Made by a program: the position numbers and the translations under genes. Source: a virus. From it: a stretch of DNA of 25,071 nucleotides. Shown piece after piece: positions 1 through 7,055 of this stretch. Numbering within the stretch: position 1 is the stretch's first letter; each line of letters begins with the position of its first letter. Below the pieces are notes generated by a model. It saw nothing but the letters and a program-made list of their open reading frames with translations, ran no database searches and had not been told where the DNA came from. The DNA lies in the IMG/VR virus record IMGVR_UViG_3300049491_000064, positions 1 through 25,071 of that record; one strand, 5' to 3'.

Positions 1-833
1 GGAAAAATGATTACGGACGCGAGCGTCAGGAGATTGTCGGTGTGACGGCCGGGGCTATGGCTGTGGTCGGCGTGCCATTATTCCTGCTGTGGTTCTGGAT
101 ATTCTGTTCCCGCACGGTCAGCGCCGGAGAGGTCGGTATCATCACGCGCTTCGGCGAAGTGAACCGCGTCGCTGAGTCTGGCGTAGCCCTCAAGTTCCCG
201 TGGCCAATCGAGCACATCGAATACATGGAGACTCGCGTCCAGAAAGAGGAGCAGGACTCAACTGCCGCTACGAGCGATCTGCAAGACGTCACCGCAAAGC
301 TTGCGCTCAACTACCGCCTCGACAATGCTACCGCCCTCCGGGTGTACAAAGAGCTTGGTAGCGACTACGTGGCTCGCGTTGTCACGCCAGCCGTACAAGA
401 GTCGTTCAAGTCGGCAAGCGCTGGCTACACGGCACAGCAGCTCGTCACGGAGCGTCCAGCGGTCAAAGCCAAGGCATATGAGGCGATCAAGCAACGTCTC
501 GACAAATACGGTATCAGCATCGTCGACTTGAACATCGTCAACTTCAGCTTTTCGGCTGAGTTCAACAAAGCCATTGAGGCAGTGCAGGTCGCGAACCAGC
601 AGGTAGCGCAGGCCAAGCAAGAGCTAGAAAAGACCAAGATCGATGCCGAAAAGGCCGTCGCCAATGCTCAAGGTCAGGCCGAGGCACAGAGACTCCAGCA
701 ACAAACACTTACCCCTGAGATGCTGGAAAAAATCAAGCTCGACACGATGTGGCACGCTATCGACAAGTGGAACGGTATTATGCCTACCACCAACGCTGGA
801 GACGGTAACGTCCTGAGTATCCCACTACGCTAA
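1..833 (+). CDS. SPFH/prohibitin-like membrane protein (5' end may lie off the window)
   Basis: The frame is open to the left edge. A GTG at 42 preceded by AGGAG (28-32, 9-nt spacer) gives 263 residues, but residues encoded before it (K-N-D-Y-G-R-E-R-Q) could be a true N-terminus, so the start is unresolved. Counting from GTG-42, one hydrophobic segment covers about residues 8-26. It is followed by a band-7/SPFH domain containing the family-typical stretch S-A-G-E-V-G-I-I-T-R-F-G and ending near residue 180. An Ala/Gln/Lys-rich coiled coil follows at about 178-225, then a short C-terminal tail. Length and order match bacterial prohibitins, which assemble as membrane rings and in bacteria (HflK/HflC) modulate the FtsH protease. 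That a phage copy acts on host FtsH or the membrane is inference. The gene is on the strand opposite to the virion genes. Confidence 0.85.
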   Translation, partial: KNDYGRERQEIVGVTAGAMAVVGVPLFLLWFWIFCSRTVSAGEVGIITRFGEVNRVAESGVALKFPWPIEHIEYMETRVQKEEQDSTAATSDLQDVTAKLALNYRLDNATALRVYKELGSDYVARVVTPAVQESFKSASAGYTAQQLVTERPAVKAKAYEAIKQRLDKYGISIVDLNIVNFSFSAEFNKAIEAVQVANQQVAQAKQELEKTKIDAEKAVANAQGQAEAQRLQQQTLTPEMLEKIKLDTMWHAIDKWNGIMPTTNAGDGNVLSIPLR

Positions 834-840
834 CGCTCAA

Positions 841-849
841 TGGTACAAT
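841..849 (+). promoter_or_regulatory. Extended -10 promoter upstream of the 93-aa membrane protein gene
   Basis: TGG followed by TACAAT forms an extended -10 element (TGNTANAAT). It lies in the 42-base gap after the SPFH gene and 26 bases before the next start. No convincing -35 box is seen, as is common for extended -10 promoters. A start of transcription near 856 would coincide with a tiny frame (856-879) that stops across the next ATG. Confidence 0.5.
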
Positions 850-875
850 AAGCGTATGAAAGGAAACATAAACAC

Positions 876-1157
876 ATGAGGCATACAATTGTCGCAGTGT
901 TGTCCACGGCCGCTATCATCGGTGGGTTCGTAGCGACATCCATTGCATACAGCCAGTACCAAACAAAAAAGAACGAGGAGGCCGCTAGAGCAAAGGTCGT
1001 CGAGTCATTGCAGCTCCAAAAACAGCAGCTTGACGCCGAACGTCTCAAAGCATTGCGCTTGAAAGAGTGCATCAAGCAAGAGGCGTATTGGGCGGCTCTA
1101 CCTCAAGCCAACAGAGCAAAGCTGGAGGCTCCAGCATGTCGCTCCCTGGTCGAGTGA
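876..1157 (+). CDS. Small membrane-anchored coiled-coil protein, function unknown
   Basis: This encodes 93 residues with one N-terminal hydrophobic segment (about 4-24). A highly charged Lys/Glu/Gln-rich helix at about 27-65 probably forms a coiled coil. The C-terminal tail contains two cysteines (about 68 and 88). The topology of one N-terminal anchor plus a periplasmic or outward coiled coil resembles phage Rz-type inner spanins, but I see no diagnostic motif and the gene is not beside the endolysin. An AAAGGA sequence sits about 11 bases before the ATG. The stop codon TGA overlaps the extended -10 promoter of the next gene. Confidence 0.65.
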   Translation: MRHTIVAVLSTAAIIGGFVATSIAYSQYQTKKNEEAARAKVVESLQLQKQQLDAERLKALRLKECIKQEAYWAALPQANRAKLEAPACRSLVE

Positions 1158-1163
1158 TATAAT
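1155..1163 (+). promoter_or_regulatory. Extended -10 promoter upstream of the Pro/Ala-rich protein gene
   Basis: TGATATAAT is a perfect extended -10 (TGN plus TATAAT). Its TGA doubles as the stop codon of the preceding gene. It lies 31 bases before the ATG at 1195, leaving room for a leader of about 25 bases containing AAGGAG (1179-1184). Confidence 0.65.
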
Positions 1164-1194
1164 CAGAAAAGTTAACGTAAGGAGAATCATTAAC

Positions 1195-1542
1195 ATGCTA
1201 CTTTTCACCGAGAATGGTGTCGTCCGCAAGGTCGTCGAATCAACCGAAGTCACTCGAGAAGCCCTCACAACTCGCCTCAGCGAGATCGAAGCCGAAAAGG
1301 TAGAGCTTCAAGAAGCTATCGAAAAGTTTGATCGTCTGACCTCGCCAGCAGCCGCACCAGCCCCGGCTCCCGCCCCAGTACCAGAGGCTCCAACTCCTGC
1401 CGCACCCGAAGCGCCAGCTCCAACGCAGGCAACGGTCGACGTAAATGGCCAGCCTACCCCTGTTAGTCCCGAAGGCATTGTCACTGTAACGGTCGACACT
1501 ACCCCAGACGTTCCAGCAGCCCCTGAAGTACCAGCTCAATAG
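1195..1542 (+). CDS. Coiled-coil protein with Pro/Ala-rich linker, function unknown
   Basis: This encodes 115 residues. Residues about 1-48 are charged and helical, with heptad-like spacing (E-x-x-x-L/V) around residues 28-46. Residues about 52-82 form a low-complexity linker of Ala-Pro and Pro-Glu-Ala steps, a form usually extended and flexible. Residues about 83-115 contain a short valine/threonine-rich strand-like segment and another Pro/Ala-rich end. There is no signal peptide or membrane segment. The ribosome site AAGGAG lies 10 bases before the ATG. The gene has its own promoter candidate and is followed 12 bases later by the XhlA-like gene. I do not recognise a family. A spacer or scaffold role is possible but unsupported. 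Confidence 0.65.
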   Translation: MLLFTENGVVRKVVESTEVTREALTTRLSEIEAEKVELQEAIEKFDRLTSPAAAPAPAPAPVPEAPTPAAPEAPAPTQATVDVNGQPTPVSPEGIVTVTVDTTPDVPAAPEVPAQ

Positions 1543-1554
1543 TAGGAAACCCCG

Positions 1555-1887
1555 ATGCTACCCGATACAGAAAAACACATTGACCGTATTGAAGCGCAGG
1601 TCGAAAAAATGGCTGAGATGCTTCAAGAGGTGCGTATCTCGATCGGTGTACTAAAAGAGCGCGAAGACGAACAGGCCGCCAATATGGCAACCAAGGCAGA
1701 TGTTGCCGCAGTACGACGCGACCTGTCCTATATCAAAGAGCATGATGTGGAACAGGACAAAGCTATTGCTGCGGCACGGGAGCAGGTTGGAAGTATCACA
1801 AAGCCATTCGTAAAGATACTGCTCACGATAGCTACAACGGTAGCAACGACGCTCATATTGTCGTTTCTGAGCAGCAAGCTTCACTAA
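1555..1887 (+). CDS. XhlA-like membrane protein (hemolysin XhlA/holin-associated type), tentative
   Basis: This encodes 110 residues. A long amphipathic N-terminal region (about 5-75) with coiled-coil character is followed by one strong C-terminal membrane segment (about 84-106) and a short tail. That layout matches small phage proteins of the XhlA type, which are about 80-110 residues with a helix and a C-terminal anchor and assist cell lysis beside a holin. The family assignment rests on layout alone. It is the last gene of the plus-strand cassette and is followed at once by a rho-independent terminator. A TAGGAAA sequence precedes the ATG. Its separation from the endolysin, which is on the other strand, is unusual for a lysis gene and leaves other membrane roles open. 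Confidence 0.55.
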   Translation: MLPDTEKHIDRIEAQVEKMAEMLQEVRISIGVLKEREDEQAANMATKADVAAVRRDLSYIKEHDVEQDKAIAAAREQVGSITKPFVKILLTIATTVATTLILSFLSSKLH

Positions 1888-1893
1888 TAGAGA

Positions 1894-1917
1894 GCCGCCC
1901 ATCCGGGCGGCCTTTTT
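1894..1917 (+). terminator. Rho-independent terminator ending the plus-strand cassette
   Basis: A perfect 7-bp GC stem (GCCGCCC / GGGCGGC, loop ATCC) is followed by TTTTT. It starts 7 bases after the stop of the XhlA-like gene. Its T-run overlaps the stop codon of the convergent nuclease gene. Read on the minus strand the hairpin is followed only by TCTCTATTA, so termination there would be weaker. Confidence 0.9.
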
Positions 1918-2380
1918 AGAATAGTTCGCCGTTTTGCGGCACGCACATGTACCAGTCGATCAGCTTTTGCGCATGTTCGAAGCCAACACCAAAACGGGCG
2001 AAGTATCCCTCGCTTTGTTTTCGTTTCAAGAAGTTGTATTGCTCTTGTAGATGATCGTATTGGACGATGAAGCCATTCTTGCCCTTGTGTCGCTTGGTCT
2101 GCTTTCGCAGGGTTCCATCCTTGTTGAAGATGACTGTACCTTCGGGCTTCACCTCGAGAAAGAATCCGTGGTATCCACGGGACGGCCATGCGATGAATAT
2201 GTCAGACCAGCCACGGCCGGAGTTGATACTCTTGTATATCTGCTGCTGTGCAGCGTTCAACTGGAGCGACGTGGCGTAATCTGATATGTAATCGACATGC
2301 GGAAAGTTGCGGTCGAGGTAGCGACAGATTTGCTGCTGTACGCCTAACTCGACGCGCTTCCGGCTTTTCTTGGGCGCTAC
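1916..2380 (-). CDS. VRR-NUC domain nuclease; canonical start codon missing
   Basis: The PD-(D/E)xK-type VRR-NUC signature is clear: a Gly-rich W-S-D-I-F-I-A strand, then G-Y-H-G-F-F-L-E-V-K, a Gln in the following helix, and F-G-V-G-F-E-H-A-Q-K-L-I-D-W-Y at the end. These phage nucleases act on DNA, often in replication, repair or packaging. The only canonical in-frame start is TTG at 2260, giving 114 residues. However, 40 upstream codons also read like the family's N-terminus (V-E-L-G-V-Q-Q-Q-I-C-R-Y-L, then a F-P-H-V strand). No ATG, GTG or TTG exists there. The codon GTA at 2380 overlaps the preceding gene's TAG by one base, exactly where a GTG would be expected. The true start is therefore unresolved (GTA, TTG-2260, or a mutation). 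Confidence 0.8.
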   Translation of the reverse strand, partial: VAPKKSRKRVELGVQQQICRYLDRNFPHVDYISDYATSLQLNAAQQQIYKSINSGRGWSDIFIAWPSRGYHGFFLEVKPEGTVIFNKDGTLRKQTKRHKGKNGFIVQYDHLQEQYNFLKRKQSEGYFARFGVGFEHAQKLIDWYMCVPQNGELF

Positions 2381-2820
2381 TAGTAGGGGAAGACCTTGGG
2401 GGCTGGCTTCTGTTCTGACTCTAGGTAGTCGCCGACGGTAGTTGTATCGTCCAGTAGGAATGGCGGTGTCTCCTTGACAGCCTTGTTTTGTGCCGCAGCC
2501 TGCGTCTCGATAGCGTTGACCTGTTTAGCAATGCCAAACACAGCGAATAGCGGCTTGAGGGCAAGTTGATATAGCACGGTGGCGAATCCAGCGATCTCGA
2601 GGGTGTGAGGCCCGAGAGCCGATGGATCAAGCGTGGCGGTGTTGTTTACGATCTGGATGGCTGCCGCTACCAGAGACAGCGACAGGGCGAGCAGCACCTT
2701 TACCCAGTCTTTCTGGAGGTTGAACCATGTCTTGATAGCTTGGGTGAGGCCGTTCACGCTGAGTCCCGCTAGAACTACGTACAGCAGTTCAGGGGTAGCG
2801 AATTTCAATACTACGTCCAT
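2380..2820 (-). CDS. Holin-like membrane protein
   Basis: This encodes 146 residues with two strong hydrophobic segments (about 42-60 and 75-95) and a weaker one near the N-terminus (about 10-25). A polar, Pro-rich C-terminal tail of about 45 residues follows. Small size, two or three membrane segments, a hydrophilic tail and position directly after the endolysin (1-base gap) all fit a holin, which opens the inner membrane to release or activate the lysin. I do not recognise a named holin family, so this is a position-and-topology call. The stop TAG overlaps the apparent start of the nuclease frame by one base. Confidence 0.65.
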   Translation of the reverse strand: MDVVLKFATPELLYVVLAGLSVNGLTQAIKTWFNLQKDWVKVLLALSLSLVAAAIQIVNNTATLDPSALGPHTLEIAGFATVLYQLALKPLFAVFGIAKQVNAIETQAAAQNKAVKETPPFLLDDTTTVGDYLESEQKPAPKVFPY

Positions 2821-2821
2821 A

Positions 2822-4330
2822 TTATCCCTTTCTCTTTATCGACTTTACGACTGCCGATATGATGCCGCTGAGCGCACCGTCACGGCGACCGATTGCAATG
2901 GCCGCACGCTCGCGGATTGTCAGTTTATCGGCCTCCGCAAGACCCTCTAGCGCGGCCTGCATCGCTTGTAGTTCACCAATATCGAAGTCCTCCTCCGATG
3001 TTTCCATGACCTCGACAGGTATACCGTACCATGATCCGTTTTGGACACTGGTGCGAGTGCGATAGAAGTGCTGACCCTCTTTCTCGAACTCGCCTGCGAC
3101 ATTGACTGTAGTACCTTTGTCAATATGAACAGCCTCTAGCTTTCCATCGAGGTCAGTAATGGTGGCGCTGTCGGTAGCGATGTACGACCCAGCCTTGTTG
3201 ACCTTGAACGTAGCCTTCCAGCTGTCAGGGTTCGCAGGATCGATCGTCGCTCGTGGCGCTTCTTTTACCAGCTCGAGATCGCTAGAGACGATACCTTGTG
3301 CCACCTTTGCAGTCCCTGTGGTGTCGGCGTCACCAAAGCTTCCGGCAGACATGTAATACGTCGACCCGTTTGAGTGGATAGCCTTGCCGACTGCGGTGAA
3401 CGAAAAGCCCTTTGCTACCTGACCATTGACGGTAGGAGTGACATCGCTGATGCCGTACACGTTGGTCGGATCTTTAGTAGCTGCAACCTTGATGTCTTTT
3501 TCGAGCCGCACATAGCGAACGATGGTGGTTGCTTCCGCTGTTTTCTCGGGGGCAGTGCTGATCATCTTGTCGACCTCGGATCGAAGGCTATCACGCTCTT
3601 TGGCGATGGCGGTGAGCTGTTCTGTCGCTTGGCTCAGTTGGACAGATAGCGAGCTATTTGTTGCGACCAGTTGGTCGATCTGGCTTTGCAGCGCCCTCCA
3701 CCGTTCAGTACCGCCAAAGCCGTTGATGAAGCTCGTCGGGTTACTCTTTGCCATATGGAAGTCGATCTCGCCTTGAGTCGGCGTGCGGCCTTGGACTGCT
3801 TCGTATGTCTTGATGATAAATTCCGGCGTCATGAGCTTATTTCCTCCTGTTGATGTTGACGCTGCCGCTGGCGTTGGCGCTGTGACGGCTTGAGGTATGA
3901 ATTTTAGCGGGCGCAGCCAACCAATGACGTGCTGCCAGTTGTGAGTCACATAGTGGCAGTATGTACCGCCCCAGTTTTGGTCGAACGATACAAATGAATT
4001 GGCGTTGACCAGATGATCGAATATGGCAACGTGTCCACGAGGGTCGGGGCCGTTCCAGATGACAACGTCACCTTTTTGCGGAACTTGGTTTGGGTCACTC
4101 GGGTCGTTCGCGATTCTTTTGTACCATTTTCCAAGCCCGAGGCCGTCGAAGTTCTCAAACAAATCGCGAGCACCACCGGCGGGGTGAGCGCTAATATAGC
4201 CATGGCCGACGACATCGTTTCCATACTGGATAAACACGTCGTAGCACTGGAACCGCTGATTCTGTGGAAAACCATCGGTATCTAGCGATTTTCCGTTCCA
4301 GTTTCCAAAGAATCCGTCGACTATACCCAT
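2822..4330 (-). CDS. CHAP-domain endolysin with SH3-like C-terminal repeats
   Basis: This encodes 502 residues. The N-terminal CHAP cysteine peptidase/amidase domain covers about 1-145. Candidate catalytic Cys29 lies in Q-C-Y-D-V-F and His100 in R-G-H-V-A-I-F, with D-Q-N-W at 117-120 supplying the acidic/polar partner. CHAP domains cleave peptidoglycan cross-bridges or the amide link. An Ala/Thr/Pro linker (about 146-165) follows, then a small helical segment (about 166-210) resembling DUF4214-type modules, and a coiled coil (about 212-258). Two beta-rich SH3-like segments (about 270-355 and 375-445) probably bind the wall. The tail is basic. The start ATG overlaps the stop of the fibre gene (TAATG). 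Position before a holin-like gene supports a lysis role. A virion-associated lysin is an alternative. Confidence 0.88.
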   Translation of the reverse strand: MGIVDGFFGNWNGKSLDTDGFPQNQRFQCYDVFIQYGNDVVGHGYISAHPAGGARDLFENFDGLGLGKWYKRIANDPSDPNQVPQKGDVVIWNGPDPRGHVAIFDHLVNANSFVSFDQNWGGTYCHYVTHNWQHVIGWLRPLKFIPQAVTAPTPAAASTSTGGNKLMTPEFIIKTYEAVQGRTPTQGEIDFHMAKSNPTSFINGFGGTERWRALQSQIDQLVATNSSLSVQLSQATEQLTAIAKERDSLRSEVDKMISTAPEKTAEATTIVRYVRLEKDIKVAATKDPTNVYGISDVTPTVNGQVAKGFSFTAVGKAIHSNGSTYYMSAGSFGDADTTGTAKVAQGIVSSDLELVKEAPRATIDPANPDSWKATFKVNKAGSYIATDSATITDLDGKLEAVHIDKGTTVNVAGEFEKEGQHFYRTRTSVQNGSWYGIPVEVMETSEEDFDIGELQAMQAALEGLAEADKLTIRERAAIAIGRRDGALSGIISAVVKSIKRKG

Positions 4331-5406
4331 TACAACTGTGACCTCGACATGTAGAAGAAGTTGTTACGGTTGAACTCGACATCACGACTTGCACCGCTGT
4401 TCTGTAGCATCTTTATCTCGACAAAGTCCGTAGCCACTAGGTCAAGCTGGCAAGATACGGGTATGGATTCAAAGGCAACGGCGTTTGGCCTGTTTGCCTC
4501 CGCCATTAGCGTCCCGTTCTTATACACACCGACAGCGGTCGTACCACCACCGGCCGCCGACAGACGGATCTGTGCGCCTACCTGATAGACGCCCGGAACA
4601 GTAGCGGTAAACCTCCCGGTCGTGTTGTCGTACTCGCTACTCTTGTCGTAGTCCTCGCTGTTGAACACGACAACCGTCAAAGTGTTGTTAGCAATGGTCT
4701 GTACGCTTGTATTTCGGAAAGCGAAGAACGCGCTCTTGGTAACTGACAGCTTTGAGTCGGTGACGGACGAGGTGGCTAGATTCGCCGTCTCGACAAGACC
4801 AGTCGTCGAAACGATCAGCGTAGAATCAGTGACATTCGGGATGATGTGGCCGTTCTGGTTCGACGTTCCGCCCCATAGACGCCCCTTGAAAGATATCGGC
4901 TGGCGCATGTCAGTAATTTTAGCGTCGACGATGCTTGTGGCCGCTGCATCAACAGCGATACGGGCGATCTTCATCCACGGATTGCCGATGCCGACTGCCG
5001 CCTGAATGGCCGCGTCGTTTGGATCGATCGGCGTGCCGGAGGGCGCACCGTCCACCGATAGGAACTTGAGCGCCCCGGGGTTATTGTTCGACGCGCTCGA
5101 TACAACTGACAAGTCAACGTAGGCGACGACAATCGAGCGGCGCGGTGATGTCGGGTGGGCGGCACTGATGGATACGTTTTTTATAGCATCAGTGAAGCCA
5201 TGGAACATGTACGTCGTGTACGGTACGAGCACATCACCGATAGCAATGTCCACCGACATGTTTGCTCCAGAGCCGCGCTGAGAGGCTTTCAGAGATGTAG
5301 AGTCGAGGACGGTCGGCATACCGCCCGAGTGAGTCTTAGCCCACCATCGAGAAAACCCTTCTTCGGACGTTTTACCACCGTCACGGTACGATAGGAACTC
5401 GGACAT
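4330..5406 (-). CDS. Tail fibre/receptor-binding candidate with C1q-like C-terminal domain
   Basis: This encodes 358 residues. The N-terminal part (about 1-175) is a mixed, strand-rich region of the sort found in baseplate-attached upper fibres. Residues about 205-222 hold a short T-N-L-A-T-S-S-V-T-D-S-K-L stretch typical just before trimeric fibre heads. Residues about 225-358 look like a C1q/TNF-like jelly roll: A-F-F-A-F-R-N, then F-N-S-E-D-Y-D, G-R-F-T-A-T-V-P-G-V-Y-Q-V and a closing aromatic strand F-F-Y-M-S. C1q-like heads in phage fibres bind surface receptors. The gene has its own promoter candidate 43 bases upstream, and its stop overlaps the lysin start. Host-receptor binding is inferred. 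Confidence 0.75.
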   Translation of the reverse strand: MSEFLSYRDGGKTSEEGFSRWWAKTHSGGMPTVLDSTSLKASQRGSGANMSVDIAIGDVLVPYTTYMFHGFTDAIKNVSISAAHPTSPRRSIVVAYVDLSVVSSASNNNPGALKFLSVDGAPSGTPIDPNDAAIQAAVGIGNPWMKIARIAVDAAATSIVDAKITDMRQPISFKGRLWGGTSNQNGHIIPNVTDSTLIVSTTGLVETANLATSSVTDSKLSVTKSAFFAFRNTSVQTIANNTLTVVVFNSEDYDKSSEYDNTTGRFTATVPGVYQVGAQIRLSAAGGGTTAVGVYKNGTLMAEANRPNAVAFESIPVSCQLDLVATDFVEIKMLQNSGASRDVEFNRNNFFYMSRSQL

Positions 5407-5448
5407 CAGCGTTTTTCACTTTCTGCAAGCATTGCCATATTACTTTTT

Positions 5449-5457
5449 ATTGTATCA
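5449..5457 (-). promoter_or_regulatory. Extended -10 promoter before the fibre-lysin-holin block
   Basis: On the minus strand this reads TGATACAAT, the same extended -10 form as the two plus-strand promoters. It lies in the 82-base gap 5407-5488, the largest gap in the late operon, with about 36 bases of leader before the ATG at 5406. No good -35 box is seen. Confidence 0.5.
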
Positions 5458-5488
5458 GAGTTGTAGCCGTATGATAGGAGGTCGATCA

Positions 5489-5968
5489 TTATGTACTTGA
5501 CCCCGTTAGCTTTGGAAGGTAGAAGCGGATGTTGAAATAGTAGTCATGGCTCGCAGAGTCAGTGTTTTCGAGCAGTATCAGAAATGCCCTAGTATTGGTG
5601 GTGTCGTTAGATGCCGCCCAGTCCCATCGGTGGTAGATACTCGCTTTGCGCTGTCCAGCCGTCAGGCTTCCACCAGTTTTCCAGATGTGTGCAGCGTCGG
5701 CAACATCGACATATGGCGTGTAGAGGCAGTCCCAGCCAGTCAGTTTATTACCGAGCGGAGTGGCAAGTACGGTCAGTGTCAATCCAGCCCCAGCCCCGAC
5801 GGTATACGGCCCCGCGAGTAACGCTCCCGATTCTGGCAACTTCATATATTCGATGATGTCACCGCCGACAGTCTGCTTGGTCGTCTTTAGCTCTCGCATA
5901 TCACGGCGTAGATCAAGGATCATATTTTCTTGGGTGCGGTCGACGGTGTTTTCGGCTCTGTTAATCAT
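5489..5968 (-). CDS. Minor tail/baseplate protein, function unknown
   Basis: This encodes 159 residues. An N-terminal charged helix (about 1-35) with heptad-like Leu/Met/Ile spacing suggests an oligomerising coiled coil. Residues about 45-155 are strand-rich with many aromatics and end in a Tyr/Phe-rich strand (Y-Y-F-N-I-R-F-Y), resembling a compact beta sandwich. Good ribosome site AGGAG. The start follows the baseplate hub stop by 1 base. A trimeric coiled coil plus a beta head is the usual build of small fibre or adaptor proteins, so a baseplate or receptor-binding accessory role is plausible. I recognise no named family. Confidence 0.65.
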   Translation of the reverse strand: MINRAENTVDRTQENMILDLRRDMRELKTTKQTVGGDIIEYMKLPESGALLAGPYTVGAGAGLTLTVLATPLGNKLTGWDCLYTPYVDVADAAHIWKTGGSLTAGQRKASIYHRWDWAASNDTTNTRAFLILLENTDSASHDYYFNIRFYLPKLTGSST

Positions 5969-5969
5969 G

Positions 5970-7055
5970 CTATACTCCTAGCCATATTTGGACGATCTCG
6001 TCGTCATTTTCGTCGATTGTCACGACACGTTTTTCGACACGGTACATGCCGTTTAGGTGCTTCAGCGATCCGTAGCTACCGATTTTTACTTTGACGTAGT
6101 CGCCGATGCCGTAGGTATTGATCGCCGGATTCTGGCTACCGCTGACGGTTATCTTCGGTAGCTCATAGGGGATAGAGTAGGCGGACATGTACGCAGTAGC
6201 TGCGTCGGTGATGCCGTTATCCGAGTTGTCAGTGCCGTTGGTGACGATAATATTCTGCCTGAGCTTGTATGTCTCCTGCGAACCCCAGTCAGACACCTCT
6301 ATCTCGGTCGATGACTGGTCGCCAAAGCCACGCCCAAAAGCTATCACCTGATTCGCCACTCGGGTAGCGTCATTTTCCACTTCCATCTCGATAATGTTTC
6401 CGGGGTGCTCGAATACGATATCCGGGCGCGTGTTGCCGATATTCGCGTAGGTGTTAAAAACCTTGTCGTAGGTGAACTCGAAGTCGAAACTCTTGGATGA
6501 TGATTGCGATAGTGCGATGAGAGCGTCGCGAATATTGGTATAGCTAAACGTCTTGTCTCCCGTACCGACACTGGCGAGCAGACCAATGGTCACGCCGAAG
6601 CTACCCCTTGTCAGCGCCTGCGTTTGCGTGATGAGTGTCGACGCGATCGTTGTCCACTGCGTAGCGGTGAACGACTCCTGCACAGTCCCCATGCTGGTTG
6701 TGCCAGTGTAGCGATCGGCGAACATGTCGAGAAAGCCACTCGCGCGGATGGTCATAGACTGCGTCTTCGAGCTGAGGTATGTACCTGCGTAGTTGATGCG
6801 GCCACCGAGTATATATTGGCCTTTTCGCTTGACCCGCACTTCAGTGCTACCGGGTACAATGAGGCCGTCCTCTGGAAGCTTGAGGTCACGCGCGTACTGT
6901 TCCAGTTCGTTGACATCGACCTCCCACTGTATCTCCTCTGGGGCATTGCGACTCTGGACAAAGCGACGTTTGCGTGCCTTGCCCGATAGGTCGGCGATGA
7001 GCGTCCCTGTGGGACTGCGTAGCTCGAGGCTGTAGATTGACGGTACGCGGCTCAT
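5970..7055 (-). CDS. Baseplate hub/tail-associated protein (Gp37-like siphophage tail protein)
   Basis: This encodes 361 residues from ATG 7055, which overlaps the preceding stop as ATGA. A longer frame from 7091 is possible but lies inside the upstream gene. The N-terminus has a strand-rich hub-like fold with a basic K-A-R-K-R-R patch near residue 30. A central region with charged strands follows (V-R-V-K-R-K-G-Q-Y-I-L-G-G-R-I near residue 75-90). The C-terminal part has G-D-Y-V-K-V-K-I-G, then M-Y-R-V-E-K-R-V-V, and ends I-W-L-G-V, a pattern typical of siphophage tail proteins next to Dit. Such proteins form the trimeric hub closing the tail tube. Assignment is by fold-like features plus position between the Dit-like gene and fibre genes. 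Confidence 0.75.
   Translation of the reverse strand: MSRVPSIYSLELRSPTGTLIADLSGKARKRRFVQSRNAPEEIQWEVDVNELEQYARDLKLPEDGLIVPGSTEVRVKRKGQYILGGRINYAGTYLSSKTQSMTIRASGFLDMFADRYTGTTSMGTVQESFTATQWTTIASTLITQTQALTRGSFGVTIGLLASVGTGDKTFSYTNIRDALIALSQSSSKSFDFEFTYDKVFNTYANIGNTRPDIVFEHPGNIIEMEVENDATRVANQVIAFGRGFGDQSSTEIEVSDWGSQETYKLRQNIIVTNGTDNSDNGITDAATAYMSAYSIPYELPKITVSGSQNPAINTYGIGDYVKVKIGSYGSLKHLNGMYRVEKRVVTIDENDDEIVQIWLGV

Noticed and set aside
856-879. Seven-codon leader frame overlapping the 93-aa gene start (ATGA)
   Set aside because: Too short to judge. Its first base coincides with the predicted transcript start but nothing else supports translation.
5477-5535. Plus-strand GGAGG followed 9 bases later by ATG at 5491
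   Set aside because: It opens only a 14-codon frame running antisense into the baseplate gene; probably chance.
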